Positions 36,062 to 45,422 of a DNA stretch of 64,000 nucleotides are shown here, piece after piece (position 1 is the first letter of the stretch; each line of letters begins with the position of its first letter). Below the pieces are notes generated by a model. It was not told the origin of the DNA. It saw only the letters and a program-made list of their open reading frames with translations, and ran no database searches. The translations under genes and the position numbers were made by a program. The stretch is from Rhypophila decipiens (Eukaryota; Ascomycota; Sordariomycetes; Sordariales; Naviculisporaceae). The DNA is taken from NCBI GenBank assembly GCA_033297075.1, contig MU858046.1, forward strand, positions 1-64,000, read 5' to 3'.

Positions 36062-37107
36062 TGTAATTGCGATCAAGGACTTGCCAACGAGGAGTATAAG
36101 GTGTGTGTACAGTTGTGAGGGTGATGTAGCTTTTGTCAAGGCGGCCTGAATTTTGGCGACGTCGTTGATTATCTGGGGTCGATGGCTTGTATATACCCAT
36201 TTTGTGATGTTAATCTACCAGCTGCGACTCTCCTGTTCTATATATGATATATAGCTTTCTGGCGTCTTGGAACATTTAATATTGGTTCAGCGTTTGGAAA
36301 CTGCTGCATATAAAACCAATCACTCCATTTTGAACCATGGTGGACTGCGCACCACCGTAACAGTTCCCAAGCGAATCTTCAAGAAAGTAACGAACCCTGC
36401 ATAAATTGGCGCCAAGGAATCGCATCGGTGCACAAGTGTCCAGGTCTGTGCTGCATAAATTGACAAGCACGACATATTTGATACGGGAGTGCGGCTGTTC
36501 TTGCAACCTAAAACCTTGGAACCAATGTTACAGGACCACCGCATCGTTCTTTTCTTGTGTTTCCTCAGCTTGTTGAACCATAACAACACCAACATCAATA
36601 TTTGAAATTCGAATGAGACGTGACAGTATCTTCCTTTTCCGTTCTCTTTTTGCGGTCGTTAGCTCTTGGTCTTATCCCTGTCGAATTTTAAATCACCACT
36701 CGTGGCTCTCCGCTTGATACTCGGTACGATACCAAATACATTGGACCCGTTCTTACGAAGTCACAACCGCCGCCGCCACCGTGGTTCACGCTCACTCTCC
36801 GTTTATAATCTTTCTTCAGCAAAGTCTGATCTGAACCCGAAAAGTTGATTGAGTCAAGGAAGAAGATTTTATATATTCTTTACCAAGAACATCGCGCCAG
36901 GGTCATCATCAAAAGAGAACGTACAGCACAGCACAAACAGCCTTATATTCTTTGAGAATTTCAGACGGCTCGAGCTAAAACAGCTTACCAAGGACAGTCG
37001 ATTCTCACCGTCTTCTTGTCGAGTCTCAGAAGATAGGTCTGGACCTGAGAAGGCGAGAGAGAGGGACGACATCAGACAGGATTCACCGATCAGAAATTTC
37101 CCACAAA
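36062..37107. other. Intergenic, no gene recognised
   Basis: This 1.0-kb spacer holds the copper-fist 3' flank and the promoter/leader of the RS-rich gene. The open frame at 36849-37151 overlaps the next start codon in another frame and is low in complexity, so I treat it as leader sequence. Confidence 0.5.
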
Positions 37108-38517
37108 ATGGCCTCCCATTCAAGAACAAGAACAGCAGCCACAAGAGGTGATGATTCATGGGGCAGAGACAGAGCCGGCCGGTCTACGTCGGTTGCTTCG
37201 TCGGCTAGACTACGTCGATCAGATTCACCCACCCGTCGAGGGTATACCGGATCAAGATCAAGGTCCAGGTCACCCAAGCGCCGGAGACAGCTAGACCCTG
37301 AGGAGGGTCGAAGACACCGGGACCGGGACCGGGACAGACATCATCAACCCCAACATCGACATGATAGTCACAGTCACAGTCATTCTCATCGCCGACACCA
37401 TTCCCACCACCGTGATGAGCATCTCAGATCCAAAGAGTCGTCACGCAGACAAGGAGAGCCCCACCGACGAAAACAGGAACCTTCTCACAATCGCGAAGTG
37501 ACACCCGGCTCTACTTCCCTCCCATTCGGAAGCCGCGCCCTCTCTCGAAAAGCAGATGAGAGGACCTTTGAGCCGTTATTCGCGTATTATCTGGACTTGC
37601 ACAAGAACCTGGATATCAGCGCGTTGCCGCTGGATGAAGTCCGCGGGCGGTGGAAGAGTTTTGTGAATAAGTGGAATAAAGGTGAGCTCGCGGAGGGGTG
37701 GTATGATCCCGAGCTGTTTGAGCGCGTTACGAGGGAGTGGAGGGATGGTGCTGGGGAGACACTCGCAACAAGGGAGAGTACTAGTGGCGTTGATGACGAG
37801 AAGAGAGATACCGGTATGGATGAGTTTGGGCGTGTTAGGTCGGACGTTGAGGAGGAAGAGGAGAAGTCAGTGTCAAGGTCCCCGGTTGGTGCACAGCGAG
37901 AAAAAAACTATGACGAGGACCTGGCACCAGCAGGAAGGAAGCGAGCCCACACGGACTCGGGCACGGAAGACGACGAAGACGATGACTACGGCCCCGCACT
38001 CCCACCAACCCAACGAAAAGACTTCCCCCACAAACACGGCGCAGAAGCCCCCACCCTGCAAGACTTGACCCTCCGCCAAGAATCCCAAATCGAAGACCGC
38101 GAAGCAGAATTCGAGGCCCTCCGCGCCCTAAGAAAGGAGGACAGGAAACTCCAAAAGGAAAGGCTAGACGAGATCGTCCCCCGCGCCGACGCCGGCACAC
38201 GAGAGAGGAAAATCGAGAAACGCAAACTCGTGAATGAAAAGATGAAAGGGTTTAGGGAGCGCTCGCCAGGTGCGGCGGAGGTCCCAGAGGAGGATTTGTT
38301 GGGTGGAGGGGAGGGGGATAGTCTGGAAGAGCAGAAACGGAGGCTGAAGGTTCATGAGATTAAAGTCTCGGAACGGCAGTTGAGAAGGGAGGCTATGGAA
38401 CGGGAGAAGGCCATGGAACGGGAGGAAAGGATTAGGGAGTTTAAGGAGCGCGAGGAGAAGGCTGTTGCTAGGTTGAGGGAGTTGGCTAGACGGCGGTTTG
38501 GGGCGGGTGGGAGTTAA
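37108..38517 (+). CDS. RS/RE-rich nuclear protein, probably splicing-associated
   Basis: A single exon encodes 469 residues. The first 140 are an Arg/Ser/His-rich region with SRSRSRSPKRRR, RDRDRDRD and SHSHSHS runs, as in SR-related proteins. A compact conserved-looking block follows (about 145-215: LPFGSRALSRKADERTFEPL, then HKNLDISALPLDEVRGRWKS, then NKWNKGELAEGWYD). After an acidic linker with DDYGPALPP, the C-terminal half is a long charged coiled coil of E/R/K (EREKAMEREERIREFKER). I do not recognise the compact block by name. Similar fungal proteins are often labelled 'RNA helicase' only because of their charged composition; no helicase motif is present here. A role in splicing or RNA processing is inferred from the RS region. 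Confidence 0.8.
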   Translation: MASHSRTRTAATRGDDSWGRDRAGRSTSVASSARLRRSDSPTRRGYTGSRSRSRSPKRRRQLDPEEGRRHRDRDRDRHHQPQHRHDSHSHSHSHRRHHSHHRDEHLRSKESSRRQGEPHRRKQEPSHNREVTPGSTSLPFGSRALSRKADERTFEPLFAYYLDLHKNLDISALPLDEVRGRWKSFVNKWNKGELAEGWYDPELFERVTREWRDGAGETLATRESTSGVDDEKRDTGMDEFGRVRSDVEEEEEKSVSRSPVGAQREKNYDEDLAPAGRKRAHTDSGTEDDEDDDYGPALPPTQRKDFPHKHGAEAPTLQDLTLRQESQIEDREAEFEALRALRKEDRKLQKERLDEIVPRADAGTRERKIEKRKLVNEKMKGFRERSPGAAEVPEEDLLGGGEGDSLEEQKRRLKVHEIKVSERQLRREAMEREKAMEREERIREFKEREEKAVARLRELARRRFGAGGS

Positions 38518-39000
38518 GTTTTTTGCATTGCTTGTCATATACCTACCAGCTTGGTGATCCTGTGCTCTTCTTTACTAGGATTTACCTAACAGGCTGGTTT
38601 GTGTCGGAGCCGAGTGGTAAACAGCTTCACATTGGTGTGGGGAGCTTTTCACAACTTCCATTGCGTCTTGGTCGAGCAAGATCATCACAGCCGAACCCCA
38701 AATACAGTTCATGAATGGCAATATTCACACTTATTTCCCAAGCTGTAAATACAGCTGATGCTGTTCTGTAGGTATATGACTTTCACGTTCATGTACCCTA
38801 TATTTGGGATCATCACGCGCAGATATATAGCGCTTGACCTTTCCAAGTCGAATTTACAGCCAAGATGATTGATTCCGTTCGATGGAATATGGGACAGTGA
38901 GCATTAAGAAGGGAACGATGGTACCCGCCCACCCGTATGCTGAATTTTGACGAATATCTAATCAACTTATTCCTTTTTTGTTAGACAGCCTCGCCACTGT

Positions 39001-39042
39001 CCATGCTGTGATGCCTCCTCCTGGGGGGCTAAAATTACAGTG
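39001..39042 (+). repeat. 42-bp interspersed repeat, copy 1
   Basis: Begins CCATGCTGTGATGCC, has a CCTCC/GGGGGG centre and ends CTAAAATTACAGTG. It aligns with copy 2 over 42 bases without gaps, 36 identical by my hand count. Confidence 0.85.
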
Positions 39043-39155
39043 CATATTCTCTTGGCCAGTTTGGCGTTCATTTTCCCGCTGCCTTGTTTAGAACTTTGTG
39101 ATTGGACTGAGCTGCCACCACAGAGATCTCAGCCTGCCTCACTGGTTTAAAGTGT

Positions 39156-39197
39156 TCATGCTGTGATGCCCCCTCCCCGGAGGCTAAAATTGCAGTG
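39156..39197 (+). repeat. 42-bp interspersed repeat, copy 2
   Basis: Begins TCATGCTGTGATGCC, has the near-palindromic centre CCTCCCCGGAGG and ends CTAAAATTGCAGTG. It lies 155 bases after copy 1 in the same orientation. Confidence 0.85.
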
Positions 39198-39283
39198 CTC
39201 TGTCTCCTCCCCCCCCGTCTGTCACGGAACTTCTGTTTTCAGTTTCAAAAGAACAAATTTACTTGAACATACCGGTAGACCGA

Positions 39284-39324
39284 CGACGCTGTTGATACCC
39301 TCCTTTGGGACTAAAATTGCAGTG
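39284..39324 (+). repeat. Interspersed repeat, copy 3 (more diverged)
   Basis: Shares GCTGTTGATACCCTCC and the end CTAAAATTGCAGTGCTGG. The left part is diverged from copies 1 and 2. Confidence 0.75.
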
Positions 39325-39522
39325 CTGGCGGGGAGGCCGCCAAATTCAGAACAACCAATCGGCTGACCATTCACCCAACGCTATGCGTACGGTTTGTACA
39401 AGCAGTGGGGTTTCTCGCTTTTACTACGAACTTTCCCTGGTTCCTAGGTACCCACTTGATATAGACAGAAGACATAACTTATGATGCCCTCATATCGCGC
39501 CAACAATATAGAGTCCACGTCC

Positions 39523-39558
39523 CACGATGTAATCTTTCCAGCAAAGGATTACATCGTG
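39523..39558. repeat. Inverted repeat (12-bp perfect stem plus 3 bp, short loop)
   Basis: CACGATGTAATC at 39523 is matched by GATTACATCGTG at 39547-39558. The inner bases extend the stem by TTT/AAA with one bulged base, leaving a loop of about five bases. It could be a bidirectional terminator, a transposon-end footprint or a small structured RNA. Confidence 0.7.
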
Positions 39559-40346
39559 AGCTTGTCTCATCTCGAGGACTTCTTTGCATTCTCCGTACCC
39601 AGGTCTATATGCTGGGACACTACTAAATGGAAGAATTAAAAGGACCAAAGGGGGAGAGCTCGGGCTCTCGTAGAACAGATTATCCAGTTCTCGACTTGTC
39701 CACTGAATCTGGCCATCTCCAGTGAGGAGCTGAGTACGTATGTACTATGTATGGCTGAGCCACCAGAAGACGAAGACCATGTTGGTTCCTTGATGAGGTC
39801 TGGTTGAGTAGTAACTCATATACATGACAATCTTCCATGAATGTACCCTACATAGTAGTGATAACGCATGACTTGTAAAATGGGTGTTGTAAGTAAGATA
39901 TGGAAATCCACTGCGAACGTAGAAGCAGAGACCTAGAGAACTCGAGCCATATCCATATCCATATCTTCAGAAAGAAAGAACAAGTACAGTAGAAGTAACA
40001 AGCATCATCAACACCGCAAAACTGCTAGCCAACTTCAAGAGTATATCTATCCAAAACTAGGTTCTCAAAGAAGTTGACCACCAGCCAACAGCGAATGTAC
40101 GTACCCGCTCAGAAATGAATATCCATATATCTGGGACATATTCCTGCCCTCAATCATGATTTTCCATCTCCACGAGACAGTGCAGGGAGCAGCAGGAGGC
40201 AAGTAACACAGCGTTATGATGTTTCAGTGAAACATCCAGTCTAGTTAGTCCTGTGTGTCCTGTAGAGTCATCCTCGATTTTACTTGCATGTGGTGATTGG
40301 ATGTATGTATCCGTACTGTCCTAGATTCGGACGATTATCCGACCTA

Positions 40347-40393
40347 CACTGCAATTTTAGGCCTCGCGGAGGGGACAAACAATCCACAGCATG
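40347..40393 (-). repeat. Interspersed repeat, inverted copy
   Basis: On the minus strand it reads CATGCTGTG, a short insertion, CCCCTCCGCGAGGCC, then CTAAAATTGCAGTG. It faces copies 1-3 from about 1.0-1.3 kb away. The outer CACTG...CAGTG ends resemble terminal repeats of hAT-type DNA transposons, but no element boundaries or target-site duplications are established. Confidence 0.75.
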
Positions 40394-40664
40394 CTGTCTT
40401 CGGGGGACGGCCGTGCCAGCTGGTGCGAGTAGGTAAGATAGGTTGTGACGTTGTGTATCCTCCTTGAATTAGTACACCTGTGCAGCGCCTCGATAAGAAC
40501 TGTGAGGAACAAGTCAGGAACCAGCTGTTTATGTTTTATATATGAATAAAGTAGAAGAAACCCGCCCCCCCCTTAAAAAAATGAAATAACCCATCCCAAC
40601 TTTCTTTGAGGTAGGAGGTCAAAAAACACGAATTTCGGATCTTTGATCCGATGCTTTCTTTGAA

Positions 40665-40793
40665 TGGACGAGCTGGGAATCGAACCCAGGACCTTTCGCA
40701 GGAGAATTCTTTTTATATAAATTCTCTCCAAGGAGAGGATTTAGAGGGAAAGAAGCTGCTAAGCGAACGCTCTACCAACTGAGCCACACGCCC
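40665..40793 (-). tRNA. tRNA-Ala(AGC) with a 56-nt intron
   Basis: The minus strand folds as a standard tRNA of 73 nt once a 56-nt intron (40756-40701) is removed after position 37. The acceptor GGGCGTG/CTCGTCC has the G3-T70 wobble that identifies tRNA-Ala, and the T6-T67 mismatch also found in yeast tRNA-Ala. D-stem GCTC/GAGC, anticodon stem TTCGC/GCGAA, anticodon AGC and T-stem CTGGG/CCCAG with loop TTCGATT are all intact. The intron contains a hairpin (CTCTCC-TT-GGAGAG). A run of six T about 40 nt downstream on the minus strand could end Pol III transcription. Confidence 0.96.
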
Positions 40794-41579
40794 TTATTAC
40801 TTGCTTGTTAACTGACTCGGGAAAGAGGACCTTTATTCACGCTTCGGTTTGTAAAAAGTTCATCAGGGCGGGTGGGTTTGTGGAGTTGAGGCTGGAGGTT
40901 ATTAGGGTTGCCCACCCACAGCAGTTGCGTATGTACGTGGAGTGGGGACCGGGATGAGGCGGAGAGGCTTCGCCCGGGCTGGGTTTGGCTGGTTTCTTGT
41001 TGAGCTCAAATATACAACTCGACTTGTCTTTTATCATGGACATAGAAAGATTGAGTGATATCCGGTGAGTAACTCTGCCAAAAAGAGACATAAGCTGTGG
41101 TTCAGAACTCGAAACAGAAAGTGCAGAGACACTAGACTAAAGACAGGGAATTCAAGATCAGTAAAGAGACTTGCCTGTTCACAACTGCACATATTATCAG
41201 AATCTAATTCATTATCGGGTATGTTTTGAACCAAGGTTGTTTCTACCAGCAGTGGTCACTTTCAAGGTAGTCACATGACGTTATGCAGGTTCACAGTGAA
41301 ACTTTTCGACGTGAACCTCAAACTCTTTTTTTATTGGACCGAGAAAATACAATGTCTCCGTTTTTTCGACACTCCCCTCCTCAGATCGAGCTGTCAACCC
41401 CACAGCCAAAAGCGTCCAGAAAAGATCTCATTATTCGCCAGCATCTCTCGACAGAAGTATTATAATTACGATTACGGGGGGTTTAGAATAATCTCACCTG
41501 AGAAATAAACGTCTTAACGACTTGCCAGCCTCAACAGAACACAAAAGATATAATACAGAAGAAAACACGACCCAAAAAT
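40794..41579. promoter_or_regulatory. Intergenic upstream of the EFM7-like gene
   Basis: 0.8 kb between tRNA-Ala and the methyltransferase start codon. No other gene is seen. Confidence 0.5.
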
Positions 41580-42401
41580 ATGAGCTCAGATTCCGAAAAC
41601 GAGGGCGAGACGGGCGGTCTTTTCCAGGACCCCACCGATTACTACCCGCCCACGCCGCCACCAACAACCGAGTCTTACACCATGAAGAACGGCAAGTCCA
41701 TCACCCTCCACCTCGTCGGCCACAGCTCGCTCGAGGCTCATCACCTGTGGAACGGGTCCCGCATCGTGTCAGAGTACTTTGAAGAGCACCCCGACGAGGT
41801 TCGGAACCGTACAGTCTTTGAGCTCGGTGCCGCAGCCGGTCTGCCCAGCATCGTGGCCGCCATCCTCGGCGCCAAAAAGGTCGTGGTGACGGATTATCCA
41901 GACCCAGAGCTCATCACCACAATGTGGAAGAACATTCGTGGCTGCGAGATGCTTGTCCCTGATGATGACGGAGAGGAGATGAACATCGTTGCCGACGGCC
42001 ACATCTGGGGCGCCAACCCCGAGCCGTTGTTTGCCCACTTGCCTGCTGCTGGCTCCGACGGCAAGAAGCCAGCTGGCTTTGATGTCCTCATCCTGGCAGA
42101 TCTGCTCTTTAGACACTCCGAACACAAAAACATGGTCAAGTCGATCGAGACCTCGCTCCGACGACACCCTGATAGCAAGGCATTTGTTGTCTTTTGCTCG
42201 TACCGACCTTGGCTACAGCACAAAGACTTGGCCTTTTTCAACGTGGCTCGGGAGAAGGGCTTTATCGTGGAGAAATTCCTGGAGCGAAAGACGGAGCGGC
42301 CCTTGTTCGAAAACGATCCGGGTGATGAAGAGATCCGCAAGACGGTGACGGGATGGGTTATTAGGTGGCCGAAGGAGGCCTGCGAAGCGACGACGAACTG
42401 A
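41580..42401 (+). CDS. EFM7: EFM7/NNT1-type protein methyltransferase (eEF1A N-terminal)
   Basis: In yeast, Efm7 trimethylates the N-terminus of elongation factor 1A and dimethylates the adjacent lysine, using S-adenosylmethionine in the cytosol. A single exon encodes 273 residues, the usual length. It starts with an acidic stretch and GLFQDPTDYYPPTPPPT, a family hallmark. The seven-strand methyltransferase core follows: HLWNGSRIVSEYFEE, SAM-binding motif I VFELGAAAGLPSIVAAI (about 80-96), acidic loop VVTDYPDPEL, then FDVLILADLLFRHSEH and FVVFCSYRPW. The end GWVIRW is also typical. No intron is needed and the start ATG follows an A-rich leader. Confidence 0.93.
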   Translation: MSSDSENEGETGGLFQDPTDYYPPTPPPTTESYTMKNGKSITLHLVGHSSLEAHHLWNGSRIVSEYFEEHPDEVRNRTVFELGAAAGLPSIVAAILGAKKVVVTDYPDPELITTMWKNIRGCEMLVPDDDGEEMNIVADGHIWGANPEPLFAHLPAAGSDGKKPAGFDVLILADLLFRHSEHKNMVKSIETSLRRHPDSKAFVVFCSYRPWLQHKDLAFFNVAREKGFIVEKFLERKTERPLFENDPGDEEIRKTVTGWVIRWPKEACEATTN

Positions 42402-42539
42402 GCACGGTTGAAAAGAAACTTTTCGGTTGGCAGATTTGTCCCCGCTGGAGTTTAATTCCATGGCGCGCACTAGTCTTGATTGCCAAACTGAAATAAAACC
42501 ACCACTCATGTTGTTCCCCACATTCTCTCTAGACGGTCT

Positions 42540-43799
42540 TCATGTACGGATATCAAACAGACTTGACGGCCTGCTTGTATAGGCTGGCGGTGATGGGAGA
42601 GGGCGGAAGCCGTCTGATACCAGGTAGAGATCGGGGTTGAATGAGGAGGTGGTTTCCTGAGACGACCGCCAGCCGGGGGGGTTCGTAAATTCTTCGGTCG
42701 GAGGGTTGGCCGTGGCGCGACTTGGATTCTCCCAGTGATAGCGAGCTCCGGGGTATTGCTGGTGGAGATCCGAGGGCCGTGTCGGAGCCGGTGTCTGGAA
42801 CCGTGGGTCCGCGACGTGGTTGGGCCTTTGCTGGTACATTTCAGCCTGTTGAACTGGCTGTGGCATCAATGGTTGAACTTGAATGTTGGGTCTGTTATAA
42901 ATCACTTCGGGAACAGCCTCCTCGACGTGCCCGGCAAAGCCCATGGTTTCTGCTTTCCGTTGCGCCTTGTTTTGCTGGAATTGCAGAACCGTGAGAACGA
43001 TGGAAAGCGTATGTGAGAATCTATAGGGAATCAGCATTGGTAGCAGCCGTCGGATAGGAGGAGCGATTCTTACATAGAAATGATAGACAGGACATAGACA
43101 ACTCTGGGCACAGTACAGAGGAACTCCATCTTCTCGGCAGTCCCACTGTTCCCGTGACCACCGAAGACGGACCTCGAGTAGTCGGTGACGAGTTGGCGCA
43201 AATCAAGTGTTCCGAAGGCTGAAGCTTGGTGAGCCGGTGAACTACTTGCTGCCGAGTGCTATTGGGGGAGACTCACAGTGTTTACTGGTAGAAGCCTGGC
43301 AGCTTGTCGCCAAAGCAATGACGCTCATGACGGAAATATTGGTGATGGCAAAGAGCATCATGACCAGGTCCAACAGGATCGTACCCACTGCAAACACCCG
43401 CCATGTCACAGAGGTCTTGGCTCTCCTCAGCAGCCCGATAAAGACAAGGACGGAGCAGTGGTACAAGACATCGGAAGAAGTCTGTTTGAGCTTGTGTGAG
43501 TAGGCAAGTGGGCCAGCGGAGTAGGCATTACTTACAAGTTTCCGAATGTAGGCTGGGGGCGCTCGAGAAGAGTCGTCTCCAAAGGGCGCACCAGAAGTAA
43601 GAGACTGGAATAGGACGCTCAGCGTGGCATAGACGGACCAGGCTGAGAGACACTGCAATAGACGGAGGACCGCAGCAGATATGTTCACTTGATTTCGGCG
43701 CTGTGGTGTCTGCTTCTCGTTGATATCTTGTTGTCCCGAGCCGTTCCGGCTGGATGCCCGACGAGCCCTCAGGCGACGGGCCAAGGAGCAGAGAGGCAT
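42540..43799 (-). CDS. Four-helix membrane protein A, uncharacterised; divergent paralogue of its neighbour
   Basis: Four exons are read: 43799-43536, 43481-43277, 43218-43074 and 43020-42540, giving 364 residues. Intron phases are 0, 1 and 2. After a basic N-terminus, four hydrophobic segments are visible: AAVLRLLQCLSAWSVYATLSVL, VLYHCSVLVFIGLL, FAVGTILLDLVMMLFAITNI (running on into VMSVIALA) and VVYVLSIISIFSHTLSIVLTVL. A polar loop with EKMEFLC lies between helices 3 and 4, and a Pro/Gln-rich tail of about 130 residues follows, which ends near LVSDGFRPLPSPPAY. The PPAY is a PY motif, the usual ligand of WW-domain ubiquitin ligases (Rsp5/Nedd4). I know no function. The gene at 45423-47153 has the same layout and intron phases. 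The two genes are head to head, 1.6 kb apart. Confidence 0.82.
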
Positions 43800-45422
43800 T
43801 GTCGTCGTTTTTAGGAAGGGCTGAAATCCGGTGTTCTTGGAGAGCAGCAGCAGTAGTATAGTGGCACCTGGGCGCTAGAAACGAGTTCTCTCAGTGTGGT
43901 TCTCGAGACTTGTTCACGAAAAGTGGTTGCAAGTCGGGACCAGCTCAGGCAAGGCACAAGTGGAAGTTACACCGGGGATTGTCAGAAAGAAGAGAAAGGT
44001 ATTCGATTCTTTTCCAATCAAGAAGAGAAAAGAACACGACAGCGGTTCTTTCCGTGACCAGGTGCTAAGCTGCAAGATGCAAGAAGTGTTTTGAGTTTGA
44101 GGTATCCCGCTTTCCTGTTCTGTCAACTTCTGATTCTGTGATACCAAAGGCCAATGACTCTTGACCCTTCAGCCAATTGGAAGGCTCCACCCAGCCTTCT
44201 AGGCGGCTGCCTTCCCTCACCTGTTCCAGACAAAGCGACCGTCCCCCCTGTCCCGAAAGGAAAGCTTGAGGCTGTGCCCCCCGGTCCACTCTGACCAACC
44301 AATTCCAGTTAGACTGGCCGCTCCATCAAAGGTTGCCGATGACGCGTCCCTCGCGGTTCGGGAATTTCTCTCAACTTCAACAACCTTTTCCACTTGACAG
44401 GAACAAATCGGTCATTTGTGTTTGGCTTCATGCACTCGTTATGCTCAAGGGCGAGTATTGGACCTGTCAAATCACCAAATCTGCCTTGGCCCGTGCATCA
44501 TTGCCCGGGGTACTTCATATTTCATGGTTATCTTATCACTCACGGGTGTCGTTCCGATGGAGGGGCTGCTTGTCGGACGGTGTTCTGAGAAGTCGCCCGT
44601 AAAACGCTCGGTTATTGGCTGATCGGCGGGATTTACCAAGAAGTCTCGGTGGTCTGGGGGCTGCCACCACGACCCGCACTTGGTTCACTAAAAACCCAGC
44701 CCTGCCGATGGTACCTTTTTAGCGACCTTTCGTCTGCGCTGGCACTGCTGGCAGTTGTCCGAGTCCTGGCCAAGCAGAGCTGCAGCGGTTTTTCTGGAAT
44801 GCAGATCACTTGTTCACAGGGCAAGTTTTACCTTGACAGACAAGCAGCCAATTGATATCGGGCTTCAAGTTGTGGTATCACGAAACAAGGTTCGCGTGCA
44901 GCTTCTTCTTCTCCTTGCAGGTTGGCTCCTTCTCGAGGTCTGTCCGTAGGTTACGATGCGAGGCTCTCTCTCGTGTCCTGCAGTTGATCGGATGGTCACT
45001 TTACCCCCTCTCTGCTTTGCCTGATCGAAATGAAATTGACATGCGCTGAGACTAGGGAAGCACAGCCTCTTCTCGCTCCCACTCTTGTTGATGACTTAGC
45101 ACTCACGATCCTCAGCTCGAGGGACCGCCTTGGCTCTCTGCATGGCCAAGCAGTGGGAAGGATCTTAGCATCTCATGTCCCCTTCTTACTGCTCACTTTT
45201 GTTCACTGCCACAACCCCTGTCCTGTCAAAGTTGATCGGCGAAACAAAACCACCAAACATCCCCCGTCCCCTTTAGGACACTCGGCTTTCTTACATCTCT
45301 TCTTTTGTAGCCTTTTTTGACTCGTGTTCGACGGCCAGAGTTCACCAAACTCGTCGTGCCTTTGTCGTGATCTCCTCCCCTTTACCCAGCTTCCTCTTGG
45401 GAAGTGGGATGCTCGTCCGACC
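43800..45422. promoter_or_regulatory. Divergent promoter region between the paired membrane-protein genes
   Basis: 1.6 kb between two related genes transcribed outward. Short frames here carry no recognisable domain. If the genes are co-regulated, shared elements should be here; I cannot name any with confidence. Confidence 0.5.

Larger units (their letters stand above)
38518..40664. other. Gene-free spacer with interspersed 42-bp repeats and a hairpin
   Basis: 2.1 kb without a credible coding frame. It holds three direct copies and one inverted copy of a roughly 42-bp repeat ending in CTAAAATTGCAGTG, a strong hairpin at 39523-39558, one GTATCCGTA at 40307, and the flank of the tRNA-Ala gene. 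Confidence 0.6.

Noticed and set aside
36849..37151. 100-residue frame overlapping the RS-rich gene start
   Set aside because: Different frame from the clear gene, no domain; probably leader sequence.
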